DNA from: Massilia aquatica
Lineage (GTDB): Bacteria; Pseudomonadota; Gammaproteobacteria; Burkholderiales; Burkholderiaceae_D
Reading direction: 5' to 3'
Assembly: GCF_011682045.1 (NCBI RefSeq)
Contig: NZ_VVIW01000029.1
Coordinates: forward strand, 1-64,000
DNA length: 64,000 nt
Positions 41,065-51,500 of the stretch are shown here, in pieces; the stretch's first letter is position 1, and each line of letters starts with the position of its first letter. A program made the position numbers and the translations under genes. The notes beneath the pieces were generated by a model that was given only the letters and a program-made list of their open reading frames with translations, ran no database searches and was not told where the DNA came from.

Positions 41065-41733
41065 TTACGGCATCCTCATCCCGAAGCGTTCAAGGCGCGG
41101 CATCCAGTTGCCGTCGATCGCGGCCGAGGCCAGGATGCGCTCGGCGCGCCCGATCAGCAGATGGCGCGGCACCATGCCCACCATGCGCGAATCGGCGCTG
41201 CGGTCCCGATTGTCGCCGAGCATCATGAACTGGTCTTTCGGCACCGTCACCGGCCCGAAGCTGCGCGGCGCCATCAGTTCGGGAATAACCTGGATGCGGC
41301 GGCGGTGACCGGCGAAGGTTTCGTCGACGTTCTGGGCGCTAACGCGGGTGCCGTCGCCAAGCGGCTCGAGCGCCGCGCCGGCGGCGGCGTAGCTGGCCGG
41401 CTGGCCGTTGATGATCAGCTGCTCGTCGCGCATTTCGACAATGTCGCCAGGCAGCGCGACCAGGCGCTTGATCAGGCGCGTGCCGTCAAGCGGCGAGGAA
41501 AACGTCACCACGTCGCCGCGCTGCGGCTCGCCCAGGCGCGCCAGCACCACGTCGGTCAGCGGAATCTTGACGTTGTACGCGAGGCGGTTGACGAAGACAA
41601 CGTCGCCTTCGAGCAGGTTCGGGCGCATCGAGCCCGACGGAATCGGATTCCAGTCCGCCACGGCGGTTCGGAACAGTCCGAATAACAACAGAAACGCCAA
41701 CCAGCCCTTGTTCTCGCGCAGCAGTTTTTTCAT
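41065..41733 (-). CDS. lepB: signal peptidase I, 222 aa
   Basis: LepB removes signal peptides at the outer face of the inner membrane. One N-terminal membrane helix (GWLAFLLLFGLFRTAVA) is followed by the catalytic Ser in IPSGSMRPNL, the catalytic Lys in RLIKRLVALPGD and the C-terminal box MMLGDNRDRSADSR. It is shorter than the main LepB of E. coli and lacks the second helix, so it may be a second, accessory signal peptidase. Confidence 0.9.
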   Translation of the reverse strand: MKKLLRENKGWLAFLLLFGLFRTAVADWNPIPSGSMRPNLLEGDVVFVNRLAYNVKIPLTDVVLARLGEPQRGDVVTFSSPLDGTRLIKRLVALPGDIVEMRDEQLIINGQPASYAAAGAALEPLGDGTRVSAQNVDETFAGHRRRIQVIPELMAPRSFGPVTVPKDQFMMLGDNRDRSADSRMVGMVPRHLLIGRAERILASAAIDGNWMPRLERFGMRMP

Positions 41734-41918
41734 TCCAGCCTCCCCTGTAAGTAATGGGCAAGTTATACGCGGCAGGTCTTTAACGATGCTTAACGCCGGC
41801 GGCGGCCTGACTATTTGAATAAGATTGCTTGCGTAAAATATCCATTACTGCCAGAATCCTGCGACGCCACGTGCGTCCTGCCCTCTTCCCTATCTTCAGT
41901 TCTTCTATTCCGACCAGC

Positions 41919-42524
41919 ATGCAACCACGTTCGCTTTACCTCGCGCTTCTCCTCGCCAGCCTGTGCACCGGCGCCCACGCGGGCCTGAACAAATGCAAGG
42001 GGGCCAACGGGCACCCCGTCTACCAGAGTGCGCCGTGCCCGCCGCCGGCCAGTGCCTACGCGAAAAAGATGCCGGCCCTGGCCGAGCGCAATGCACAGGT
42101 CAAGCAGCAAAAGGTAGAAGAAAAACAGCGCTACGCCGACGACCGCCCGGGCGCCAACTGGGACCCGTCGCGCAAGCCGTCCGCCTCGCTGCCGCCGCAG
42201 GTGCCCACTCCCGTGCCAGGCCAGGCCAGCGTGCAGGCACAGGCAACGCCGGCAGCGCCTGCGAAATCGGCGTCACGCGGCGCCCCGCCAGGCGACTATC
42301 AGGAAAAACTGGCTGCCCAGAAACTCGAAGCCGAAAATGCCAAAATCCGCGCCGGCAACAAGGCCATCGAATGCAACAACGAACGCCAGCAACTGGCAGT
42401 GGCGAGGGATGGGCGCGGCGTGCATACCGTCAACAACAAGGGCGAGCGCAACTTTCTTTCGGATCCGCAGCGCGATGCCGCGATCGCCGAAGCCGAACGG
42501 CGCGTCGCGCGCGCCTGCCGGTAA
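41919..42524 (+). CDS. DUF4124-type secreted protein, 201 aa
   Basis: The chain starts with a signal peptide (YLALLLASLCTGAHAG) followed by CKGANGHPVYQSAPCPPP, a DUF4124-like module with a Cys pair, then a long Pro/Gln/Ala linker, and a tail (IECNNERQQLAVARDGRG...RRVARACR) that is clearly related to the tail of the protein at 37885-38406. It is probably periplasmic; function unknown. The ATG at 41919 gives a clean signal peptide; an earlier in-frame start would add 30 residues that look non-coding. Confidence 0.75.
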   Translation: MQPRSLYLALLLASLCTGAHAGLNKCKGANGHPVYQSAPCPPPASAYAKKMPALAERNAQVKQQKVEEKQRYADDRPGANWDPSRKPSASLPPQVPTPVPGQASVQAQATPAAPAKSASRGAPPGDYQEKLAAQKLEAENAKIRAGNKAIECNNERQQLAVARDGRGVHTVNNKGERNFLSDPQRDAAIAEAERRVARACR

Positions 42525-42582
42525 GTCCGGCAGGCTGCCAGCGCAACATGCCAGTGGCAGCGACCGTCATTGCGTCAGGTAG

Positions 42583-43377
42583 CTACGGCTCCTTGACCGC
42601 CGCCAGCGCCATGTTTTCAACCAGGCCCGGCGCGACCAGCTTGAGAAAGCGCCCCGCCTTGCCCCTGGCGGTCATGACCACCTCGCGTCGGCGCCCCTCC
42701 ATGCCGTCGATAATCAGGCGCGCGCATTCTTCCACCCCCATCGCGCCCTCTTCCTTGAGCAGGCTTTTGCCGAGTTGCCCTCCGGCCGCGTTGTAGCCGT
42801 GATGGCGGATCTGCGTGGCCACCACGCCCGGGTACGCAGTCGTCACGCTCACGCCAGCGCCCTTCAATTCGGCGCGCAGGGCTTCGAAAAATCCCGCCAT
42901 GGCGAACTTGGTCGCCGCGTACGCGGTGCGCCCCGGCACACCGACCAGTCCCGCCAGCGACGACACCGCCACGATGCTCCCGCGCGAAGCCTTCAGGTGC
43001 GCCAGCGCCGCGTGGGTGCACCACACGCTGCCCCACAGGTTCACGCGCATCAGGTCTTCGTACCAGCCCAGGTCCTGCACGTCTTCAAACAGGGCGTGCG
43101 CCGAGCGCCCGGCGTTGTTGACCAGGGCGTCGATGCGGCCGAAGCGCGCCACGGCGGCGGCAATGAGCGCAATGCACTCGGCCTGCACCGACACATCGGT
43201 CGGCACGGCCAGGGTGTGCGCGCCGAGCGAGCCGCACTGCCCCGCCACCTCGTCGAGCATGGCGCCGTTGCGGGCGGCCAGCACCAGCGCCACCTGGGCG
43301 CCGCCACGCGCGGCCAGCTGGCGCGCCATCTCGGCGCCAATGCCGTCCGAACTGCCGGTAATGACAATCACGCGCAT
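42583..43377 (-). CDS. short-chain dehydrogenase/reductase, 264 aa
   Basis: This is a classical SDR with the NAD(P)-binding ITGSSDGIGAEMARQLA near the N-terminus, NNAG (LVNNAGRSAH), catalytic Ser in IVAVSSLAGLVG and the YAATK pair (Tyr and Lys). The C-terminal part defines substrate and gives no clear clue. It starts nine bases after the SPFH gene and is the last gene of an nfeD-SPFH-SDR unit. Confidence 0.9.
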   Translation of the reverse strand: MRVIVITGSSDGIGAEMARQLAARGGAQVALVLAARNGAMLDEVAGQCGSLGAHTLAVPTDVSVQAECIALIAAAVARFGRIDALVNNAGRSAHALFEDVQDLGWYEDLMRVNLWGSVWCTHAALAHLKASRGSIVAVSSLAGLVGVPGRTAYAATKFAMAGFFEALRAELKGAGVSVTTAYPGVVATQIRHHGYNAAGGQLGKSLLKEEGAMGVEECARLIIDGMEGRRREVVMTARGKAGRFLKLVAPGLVENMALAAVKEP

Positions 43378-43386
43378 GCCCGCTCC

Positions 43387-44304
43387 CTATTTCTGTGTTT
43401 TGACGATCTGCATGGCGCTGGCGATCAAGCCGCTCATCTCGCCCAGGTTGGCCGGCACGATGATCGAATTGTTGGTCTTGGCCAGCTCCGAGAACGCGTG
43501 CACGTACTGCTCGGCCACCTTGAGGTTGACCGCATCCTGCCCCCCCGGCTCGCGGATGGCGGCGCCGATCTGGCGCAGCGCGTCGGCGTTCGCTTCGGCC
43601 AGCGCCACGATGGCCTTGGCCTGGCCTTCGGCGCGGTTGATCGAGGCTTGCTTCTCGCCTTCGGAACGGGCAATCGCCGCTTCGCGCTCGCCGGTGGCGA
43701 TGTTGATCTGCTCCTGCTTGCGTCCTTCCGAGGCGGCGATCAGGGCGCGTTTTTCGCGTTCGGCGGTAATCTGGGCCTGCATTGCGTGCAGGATTTCCTG
43801 CGGCGGCGTCAGGTCCTTGATTTCGTAGCGCAGCACCTTCACGCCCCAGTTGGCGGCCGATTCATCGATCGCGTTGACGATGGTGATGTTGATGTGATCG
43901 CGCTCTTCAAACGTTTTATCGAGCTCCATCTTGCCGATCACCGAGCGCAGGGTAGTCTGGGCCAGCTGGGTGATGGCCGCCAGGTAGTTCGACGAGCCGT
44001 ACGAGGCGCGCATCGGATCGGTGATCTGGAAGTACAGGATGCCGTCCACCTGCAGCTGGGTGTTATCTCTCGTGATGCAGACCTGCGGCGGCACGTCGAG
44101 CGGAATCTCCTTGAGAATGTGCTTGTAGGCGATGCGGTCGATGAACGGCAACACGATGGACAGGCCCGGCACCAGGGTCTTGTGGTATTTGCCGAGGCGT
44201 TCGACCACCCAGGCGTGCTGCTGCGGCACGACGTTGATCGCCATGAAGGCAAACACCACCACCACGGCCAGAACGATGAGTGAGAATATTCCGAAACCTT
44301 CCAT
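43387..44304 (-). CDS. SPFH/band-7 membrane protein (stomatin/QmcA-like), 305 aa
   Basis: An N-terminal membrane helix (FSLIVLAVVVVFAFMAINVV) is followed by the band-7 domain (QQHAWVVERLGKYHKTLVPG, DVPPQVCITRDNTQLQVDGI) and a long coiled-coil rich in Ala, Glu and Arg (ASEGRKQEQINIATGEREAA). Such proteins form large ring or cage assemblies on the inner membrane and often partner with an NfeD protein, which is encoded immediately upstream here. Role probably in membrane organisation or protein quality control. Confidence 0.92.
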   Translation of the reverse strand: MEGFGIFSLIVLAVVVVFAFMAINVVPQQHAWVVERLGKYHKTLVPGLSIVLPFIDRIAYKHILKEIPLDVPPQVCITRDNTQLQVDGILYFQITDPMRASYGSSNYLAAITQLAQTTLRSVIGKMELDKTFEERDHINITIVNAIDESAANWGVKVLRYEIKDLTPPQEILHAMQAQITAEREKRALIAASEGRKQEQINIATGEREAAIARSEGEKQASINRAEGQAKAIVALAEANADALRQIGAAIREPGGQDAVNLKVAEQYVHAFSELAKTNNSIIVPANLGEMSGLIASAMQIVKTQK

Positions 44305-44329
44305 AGCCTGCTCCTTTGGGTTGTTGTCG

Positions 44330-44752
44330 TTAGCTGTTGGCGACGATCAGGCGACTGCCCTGTACTTCAACGATCCTGAAACTGCCTGCTTCGGCCAGCG
44401 CGCCGGGACCGAGTTCCACGTCCCACGGTGCGCCGCGGTACATGACGCGCGCCTTGCCGTCGGTCCAGGTGGTTACGTGCACGCTCTGGCCGATGTCCAT
44501 GTTCACGTTGGGGTCGCGCGCGGTGTCCTGGCGCTTCGGCGCGCCGAAGCGGCTGCGATGCAGCACGCCGGTGGCAATCGCCCCGACCACGGCGGCGGTA
44601 AGGATCTGGAGCGGCATCCCGAAGCCTGTCAGCGCCGCGATGGCGCCGCATGCCAGGCCGATGGCAATCATCAGCAGGTAAAACGTGCCCGTGAAGAGTT
44701 CGAAAATGACCAATGCGCCAGCTGCCGCCAGCCACCACGTCCAATCAGCCAT
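44330..44752 (-). CDS. NfeD-family membrane protein, 140 aa
   Basis: This is the short NfeD form: two to three membrane helices (WLAAAGALVIFELFTGTFY; LLMIAIGLACGAIAALTGF; LTAAVVGAIATGVL) followed by a small OB-fold domain (VHVTTWTDGKARVMYRGAPW). It usually works with an SPFH protein, encoded 25 bases downstream. The ATG at 44752 follows GGAGGAATATC, a strong ribosome site; 13 upstream residues were rejected. Confidence 0.88.
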   Translation of the reverse strand: MADWTWWLAAAGALVIFELFTGTFYLLMIAIGLACGAIAALTGFGMPLQILTAAVVGAIATGVLHRSRFGAPKRQDTARDPNVNMDIGQSVHVTTWTDGKARVMYRGAPWDVELGPGALAEAGSFRIVEVQGSRLIVANS

Positions 44753-45051
44753 GATATTCCTCCAAAGGCGGACCCAGATTATGAAAAACAAAAACCCCCG
44801 TGGCCCGGCATGGACGACGAGGGTGCAAATTTGTTGAAAAGCCGGTTTTTATGATGGTCTTGTTGGATTGACTTTGATGCGCTTAGTCTAGCGCGTTTTG
44901 CGGAAGTGTCAATCCTATTTGCCGTCGCTCGGCGGCGAACAGACAAAACGTGGACCCCACAACGAAAAACCGCCGTTTCCGCCAATGGCGGGAACGACGG
45001 CTTGACGTGTAACGCCGTTGAGCGGCGTTACATGGCGCAGGGCACCAGCTA
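44753..45051. other. gap between nfeD and ppsA with two hairpins
   Basis: The gap lies between the divergent nfeD start and the ppsA stop. It contains an imperfect stem of about 14 bp at 44969-44999 and a perfect 9-bp stem at 45009-45031. The part near 44853-44895 is AT-richer and may hold the nfeD promoter. Confidence 0.45.
45009..45031 (-). terminator. hairpin after ppsA
   Basis: GTAACGCCG-TTGAG-CGGCGTTAC is a perfect 9-bp stem 20 bases after the ppsA stop. There is no T-run, but a second imperfect stem follows, so it probably protects or ends the ppsA transcript. Confidence 0.55.
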
Positions 45052-47484
45052 TTACAGCGCGGCCAGCTTCTGCCAGGTATCGATCACCGAGTCAGGATTG
45101 AGCGACATCGACTCGATGCCCTCGCCCATCAGCCATGCCGCAAAATCTGGATGGTCGGACGGCCCCTGGCCGCAGATGCCGATGTACTTGCCCTGGTCGC
45201 GGCACGCCTTGATCGCCATCGACAGCAGCGCCTTGACCGCCGGATCACGCTCGTCGAAGTCGGCCGCCAGCAGCGCCATGCCCGAATCGCGGTCCAGGCC
45301 GAGCGTGAGCTGGGTCAGGTCGTTGGAACCGATCGAAAAGCCATCGAAGTGCTGCAGGAACTCGTTGGCCAGGATCGCATTCGACGGCACTTCGCACATC
45401 ATGATCAGGCGCAGGCCGTTTTCGCCGCGCTTGAGGCCATTCTTGGCCAGCAGATTGACCACTTTCTCAGCCTGGCCCAGGGTACGCACGAACGGCACCA
45501 TGATCTCGACGTTGGTCAGGCCCATGTCGTTGCGCACGCGCTTCATGGCCGCGCATTCCATCTCGAACGACTCGGCAAAGTCCGGCGACAGGTAGCGCGC
45601 GGCGCCACGGAAACCGAGCATCGGGTTTTCTTCATCCGGCTCGTAACGCGAACCGCCGATCAGCTTCTTGTACTCGTTCGACTTGAAGTCGGACAGGCGC
45701 ACGATGACCGGCTTCGGCCAGAACGCGGCCGCAATCGTCGCGATCCCTTCGGCCAACTTGTCGACGTAGAAGGCCTTTGGCGAGGCATGGCCGCGCGCCA
45801 CCGATTCCACCGCTTTTTTCAGGTCGGCATCGATGTTCGGATACTCGAGAATCGCTTTTGGGTGCACGCCAATATTGTTATTGATGATGAACTCGAGGCG
45901 CGCCAGGCCCACGCCGCCGTTCGGAATCGACTGGAAGTCGAAGGCCAGCTGCGGGTTCCCGACGTTCATCATGATCTTGGTGGCGATCGGCGGCAGTTCG
46001 CCGCGCGCCACTTCCGACACTTCCGTTTCCAGCAAGCCGTCGTAGATCATGCCCTCGTCGCCTTCGGCGCAGGACACGGTGACCAGCATGCCGTCTTTCA
46101 GCGTTTCGGTGGCGTCGCCGCAGCCGACAACGGCCGGCACGCCCAGTTCGCGCGCGATGATGGCCGCGTGGCAGGTACGCCCGCCGCGGTTGGTGACGAT
46201 GGCCGAAGCGCGCTTCATCACCGGTTCCCAGTTAGGGTCGGTCATGTCGGCCACCAGCACGTCGCCCGGCTGCACACGTTCCATTTCGGACGGATCGTGA
46301 ATCACGCGCACGCGGCCCGCGCCGATCTTCTGGCCGATGGCGCGGCCCTGCGCCAGCACCGTGCCGCTGCCTTTGAGCTTGAAGCGCTGCTGGGCGTCGG
46401 TGGGTTTTTGCTGCGACTTGACGGTCTCGGGACGCGCCTGCAGGATGTACAGCTTGCCGTCGCGGCCATCCTTGCCCCACTCGATGTCCATCGGACGGCC
46501 GTAGTGGTTTTCGATGATGACGGCGTACTTGGCCAGTTCCACCACTTCGGCGTCGTTGAGCGAATAGCGGTTGCGCATTTCGATCGGCACATCGACGGTC
46601 TTGACCGAGCGGCCGGCTTTGGCTTCGGCGGTAAATTCCATCTTCACCAATTTGGAGCCAATATTGCGGCGGATCACGGGCGACTTGCCCTGTTCCAGCA
46701 TCGGTTTATGCACATAGAATTCGTCGGGATTGACCGCGCCCTGCACCACCGTCTCACCCAGACCGTAGCTGGAGGTGACGAACACCACGTCCTTAAAACC
46801 CGATTCGGTATCGATCGTAAACATCACGCCGGCCGCGCCCAGGTCGGAGCGCACCATGCGCTGCACGCCAGCCGACAACGCCACTTCGGCGTGGGTAAAG
46901 CCCTTGTGCACGCGGTAGGAAATGGCGCGGTCGTTGTACAGCGACGCGAACACGTGCTTCATCGCTTCCAGCACGTTGTCGATGCCGACCACGTTCAGGA
47001 AACTCTCCTGCTGGCCCGCGAACGACGCATCCGGCAGATCTTCGGCGGTGGCCGAGGAACGCACGGCGAACGACATTTCGACTTCGGAATCGGCCACCAG
47101 CCGCGCATAAAAGGTGCGGATTTCTTCTTCCAGGCGGGCCTGGAACGGCGTTTCGACGATCCATTTGCGGATCTCGGCGCCGGCGGCGGCGAGCGAGCGC
47201 ACGTCGTCGATGTTCAGGCCTTCGAGGCGGGTGGCAATGCGGTCGCCCAGCGACGGGCCGCCGTCGATGCCGTGCGCCAAAAAGTCGCGGAAGGCGTCGG
47301 CCGTGGTGGCAAAGCCGCCCGGCACGCGCACGCCGGCGCCGGCCAGCTGGCTGATCATTTCGCCGAGCGAAGCGTTCTTGCCGCCGACGGATTCCACATC
47401 CGTCATGCGCAATTTCTCGAACGATGCCACGTACACCCCGGTGCGATCCGGTTCCTTCAATGCTGCGGTAGACAACTTGGTCAT
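45052..47484 (-). CDS. ppsA: phosphoenolpyruvate synthase, 810 aa
   Basis: PpsA makes phosphoenolpyruvate from pyruvate and ATP for gluconeogenesis. The ATP-grasp part shows [20 protein letters not shown] and [20 protein letters not shown], and the swivelling domain has [20 protein letters not shown] with the phosphohistidine. The PEP-binding barrel ends [17 protein letters not shown] and [16 protein letters not shown]. The ATG at 47484 fits the family start; a longer frame would add 67 unrelated residues. It is divergent from its regulator gene ppsR. Confidence 0.96.
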   Translation of the reverse strand: MTKLSTAALKEPDRTGVYVASFEKLRMTDVESVGGKNASLGEMISQLAGAGVRVPGGFATTADAFRDFLAHGIDGGPSLGDRIATRLEGLNIDDVRSLAAAGAEIRKWIVETPFQARLEEEIRTFYARLVADSEVEMSFAVRSSATAEDLPDASFAGQQESFLNVVGIDNVLEAMKHVFASLYNDRAISYRVHKGFTHAEVALSAGVQRMVRSDLGAAGVMFTIDTESGFKDVVFVTSSYGLGETVVQGAVNPDEFYVHKPMLEQGKSPVIRRNIGSKLVKMEFTAEAKAGRSVKTVDVPIEMRNRYSLNDAEVVELAKYAVIIENHYGRPMDIEWGKDGRDGKLYILQARPETVKSQQKPTDAQQRFKLKGSGTVLAQGRAIGQKIGAGRVRVIHDPSEMERVQPGDVLVADMTDPNWEPVMKRASAIVTNRGGRTCHAAIIARELGVPAVVGCGDATETLKDGMLVTVSCAEGDEGMIYDGLLETEVSEVARGELPPIATKIMMNVGNPQLAFDFQSIPNGGVGLARLEFIINNNIGVHPKAILEYPNIDADLKKAVESVARGHASPKAFYVDKLAEGIATIAAAFWPKPVIVRLSDFKSNEYKKLIGGSRYEPDEENPMLGFRGAARYLSPDFAESFEMECAAMKRVRNDMGLTNVEIMVPFVRTLGQAEKVVNLLAKNGLKRGENGLRLIMMCEVPSNAILANEFLQHFDGFSIGSNDLTQLTLGLDRDSGMALLAADFDERDPAVKALLSMAIKACRDQGKYIGICGQGPSDHPDFAAWLMGEGIESMSLNPDSVIDTWQKLAAL

Positions 47485-47663
47485 AACAAACACCCTTACT
47501 GATAGTAGAAATCTGTTCGCAGAGCGGGACTGACTATGTTTTCTTGTTATTCTTGGGGCCGTGCCGCACAATTGATGCGTTGCAGAGCATTTTACAGCCT
47601 GCGCCGCGAATTTACAGCGCACAACTTGAAACATTGGCAGCACAGGAAGCCGACACGACAAAT

Positions 47664-48512
47664 ATGACCACAGAACCACGCCCACCCCTGCCCACCTCCG
47701 CCCGGACCGTGTTTTTCGTTTCCGATGGCACAGGTATTACCGCAGAGACATTCGGCCACGCCGTCCTCACCCAGTTCGAAATGCGTTTCCGCCAGGTACG
47801 CCTGCCCTTCATCGACACGCTCGACAAGGCCTACGACGCGGCGCGCAAGATCAACGAGGCGCTCACCACCGACGGCCAGCGCCCGATCGTGTTCTCGACC
47901 CTGGTCAAGCCCGACCTGTCGAACGTGATCCGGCAGTCGCGCGGCATGCACATGGACTTGATCCAGACTTTTGTTGCCCCACTGGAACAGGAACTGGGCG
48001 TCAAGTCGACCCACACCATCGGGCGCTCGCACAATATTGTCGACAGCCAGGAGTACAAGAACCGCATCGAAGCGATCAATTTCTCGCTGGCGCATGACGA
48101 TGGGCAGTCGCACAAGAACCTGTCGGCCGCCGATGTGATCCTGGTGGGCGTGTCGCGCTCGGGCAAGACCCCCACCAGCCTGTATTTGGCGATGCAGTAC
48201 GGCATCAAAGCGGCCAACTATCCGCTCATTCCCGACGATTTCGAGCGCGGCCGCCTGCCCTCGTCGCTGCCGCCGTTCCGCGACAAGATTTTTGGCCTGT
48301 CGATCACGCCGGAGCGCCTGTCCGAAATCCGCCATGAGCGGCGCGCCGGCAGCAAGTACGCGTCGATCGAGAATTGCCGCTACGAAGTCAACGAGGCCGA
48401 GCTGATGATGAAGCGCGAAGGCATCCGCTGGCTGTCGTCGACCACCAAGTCCATCGAGGAAATCGCCACCACCATTTTGCAGGAAATCAAACCGGATCGG
48501 CGCGAGTATTAA
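47664..48512 (+). CDS. ppsR: PEP synthase regulatory protein (PSRP), 282 aa
   Basis: This bifunctional kinase/pyrophosphorylase of the DUF299 family switches PpsA off and on by phosphorylating a threonine next to its catalytic histidine. Hallmarks are [19 protein letters not shown] near the start, [20 protein letters not shown], and the P-loop-like [19 protein letters not shown]. The ATG at 47664 gives the family start; an upstream frame extension of 40 residues is not family-like. It is divergent from ppsA, a common arrangement, and its stop is three bases before the helicase gene. Confidence 0.94.
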   Translation: MTTEPRPPLPTSARTVFFVSDGTGITAETFGHAVLTQFEMRFRQVRLPFIDTLDKAYDAARKINEALTTDGQRPIVFSTLVKPDLSNVIRQSRGMHMDLIQTFVAPLEQELGVKSTHTIGRSHNIVDSQEYKNRIEAINFSLAHDDGQSHKNLSAADVILVGVSRSGKTPTSLYLAMQYGIKAANYPLIPDDFERGRLPSSLPPFRDKIFGLSITPERLSEIRHERRAGSKYASIENCRYEVNEAELMMKREGIRWLSSTTKSIEEIATTILQEIKPDRREY

Positions 48513-48515
48513 TAC

Positions 48516-51500
48516 ATGAGTGAAGCTGAAAGCAAGAAGATCGATCCCGTGGCCGATGGCCTGTCCGATGGCGCTGCGGAACTTGCGGCCGCTCCTGCGC
48601 CCGAGGCAGCGCAGGAAAAGATCTCGGAGTTCCTTGATCGCAACCTGAGCGCGCACGACAAGCTCGAACGCGCGCGCATGGAGCTGCTCGACCTGTCGGC
48701 GCGCAACCGGCTGCTGAACATTCCGCGTTCGGCCAAATCGACCCGCATCATCGACGTGATCGACGAGCGTTCGAGCGATATTTTCCGCATGCTGGTCACG
48801 GAAAACCGCGCGCTCACCTTCCTGCCCGGGCACAGCGCGGCCTTCGTGGCCACCGCGGCGCAGTTGGCCGAAGACGCCGGCGTGCCCGAGGAACTGGCCC
48901 AGCCCGACGAGGAAGTCGACGAAAACGGCGTTATGCTGCGCCATAACGACACCAAACTGCAAACCAAGCTGACCTCCAAAGGCCTGCAAAAGCGCCTGCT
49001 CGACCTGTACAACGACGCCCGCACGCTGGAAGAAGAACAGGGCGTGAACATTTTGTACCTCACGCTCGGCACCCTCAAATGGATCGACCCGGCCAACGCG
49101 AGGAACATCCGCTACGCGCCGCTGATCCTGATTCCGGTCAGTCTCCAGCGCGGCAACGCGGCCGAACAATTCAAGCTGCGCTGGCGCCAGGAAGAACTGT
49201 CAGCCAATCTCTCGCTCGAAGCGTTTTTGCAGCGCGTGCACGGCATCACCCTGCCCACCTTCGAGGCTGGCGACGACTTCAACCCGACCGCCTACATCAA
49301 CGAGGTCGCGCAAGCGATCGCCTCGAAAGAAAACTGGCAGGTGCTTGTTAACGATGTTGTGATGGGCTTTTTCTCGTTCGCCAAATTCCTGATGTACCGC
49401 GACCTCGATCCGTCGGTGTGGCCGGTGCAGCAAGGCCTGCTCGGCCAGCCGCTGATGCGCGGCCTGCTCTCGGACGGCTTTAGCAGCGACACCCCGATGA
49501 TCCCCGACGACACCCCGATCGACGCCGTCATTTCGCCCGCCGAACTGCTGCACATCGTCGACTGCGACAGCTCGCAGGCGCTGGCCGTGCACGACGTGCG
49601 CAGCGGCCGCAACCTGGTGATCCAGGGCCCGCCCGGCACCGGCAAGTCGCAAACCATCGCCAACATCATCGCCTCGGCGGTCGCCGACGGCAAGAGCGTG
49701 CTGTTCGTGGCCGAAAAGATGGCCGCGCTGGACGTGGTCAAGCGCCGCCTCGACCATGCCGGCGTGGGCGACGCCTGCCTCGAACTGCACAGCAACAAGG
49801 CCAACAAGCGCGTGCTGCTGGAAGAACTGCGCCGCACCGCCGACCTGGGCGCGCCGCGCGGCGAGCTGCCGGCCACCCTCAACGCGCGCCTGCAACTGGC
49901 GCGCGACACCCTCAACGGCCATGCCGACCGCATGCACGCCGAGCACCCGGTGGCGCGCCTGACGCCCTACCAGGTGATCGGCCATATCACCGAACTGCAG
50001 CGCCAGCGCGTGGCGCCCCTGAATAATCCGTTCGACCAGCCCGACACCTGGACGCCGGACGAACGCGCGCAGCGCTACCAGCTGGTGAGCGAACTGGCGC
50101 AGCGCCTGGCCGAGATGGGCCTGCCCTCGCAGCACCCATGGCGCGGGGTGCGCATGACGAATATCTCGCCGACCGAAATGGAGCGCCTGGCCCAGCGCAT
50201 TACGCGCGCCAGCGGCGGCCTGTCGGAACTGGCGGCCAGCCAGACCACCCTGGCCGCGGCGCTCGACATGGGGCCGCCCGACAGCTGCGACGATTTTGCC
50301 CGCATCGCCGACATGGCGCACCGCGTGGCGAATGCGCCGCGCCTGTCGCGCCAGGCCTTGTCGTCGCCGGTCTGGACCACACAGCGCGAAGACATGACCA
50401 ACCTGGTCGAACAGGGCGCGCAGTACGCGCAGCTGGTCACGTTTTTGGAAGGCAAAGCCACACCCGACGCCTGGCACCTCGACCTGAAACCGGTGCGCCA
50501 GGCACTGCGCCCGCTGCCGGCCGGAATGAGCGACGCCGCCTTCGGGCGCCTGGCGCGCCTGGCGGTGCAGCTGCCAACGCTGCTGCAAGACACCGAACGC
50601 CTGCGCGCACACCTGGGCGCCGCGGCGCGCACCGATACCCTGTCCGAGATCGGCAAGGCGCTCATCCTCGGCCAGCGCATCGCCTGCGCGCCCGACGTCA
50701 GCGCCGAGGTATTGTCGGCCAGCGTGTGGGACCACGGCATCGAGCAGGCGGCCGACCTGGCCGAGGCGGTGGCCACCCTGCACGAGGCCCGTACGTACCT
50801 GGCCGACAAGGTGCTCGACGAAGCCTGGGACACCGACCTGACCGGCGTGCGCCAGGCACTCGCCATCCACGGCAGCAGCATGCTGCGCTTCTTGCGCGAC
50901 GACTGGCGCCGCGCCAATGGCCTGATTAAATCGGTGCTGCGCAATCCGGATATTGAGCTGGTCGGCCAGATCGACATCCTCGACCGCCTCTCGGCCGGCC
51001 AGAAAACCATGCGCTTCCTGCGCGAGAACGACCAGCTGGGACGCACCGCCTTTGGCGGCGACTGGCGCGCCGAGCGCTCGTCGCCGGTGCCGCTGCGCGC
51101 CCTGGTGGCGTGGATCCGCACGCTGCGCGGCATGGGCCCGGAACCGCGCCTGATCGCCGCCGGCGTCACCGACCGCCCTGCCCTGGGCGTGCGCGTGGAC
51201 CATGTCCAGCGCTCGCTCGACAACACCTTGACCCTGCTGCGCGACTGCTGGAACGACTGCGGCGCGGCGATCCGCCACATGTTCCCCGACATCCTGACGG
51301 TGGAACATGCCAACCTGGCCGAAGTGGGCACTTTTGTCGCCGCGCTCGACGCGGCCCTCGGCACGGTGCGCAGCGCGCTGGCGTTCCGGCCGGCGCATTT
51401 GTCCGACCTGCTGCCGGTGCTCGACGCCCTGATCACGGCCCAGCGCATCGCGGCCAGCATCGACGAGGCGCGCGTACTGGGCGAGCAGGCCTTCGGCTCG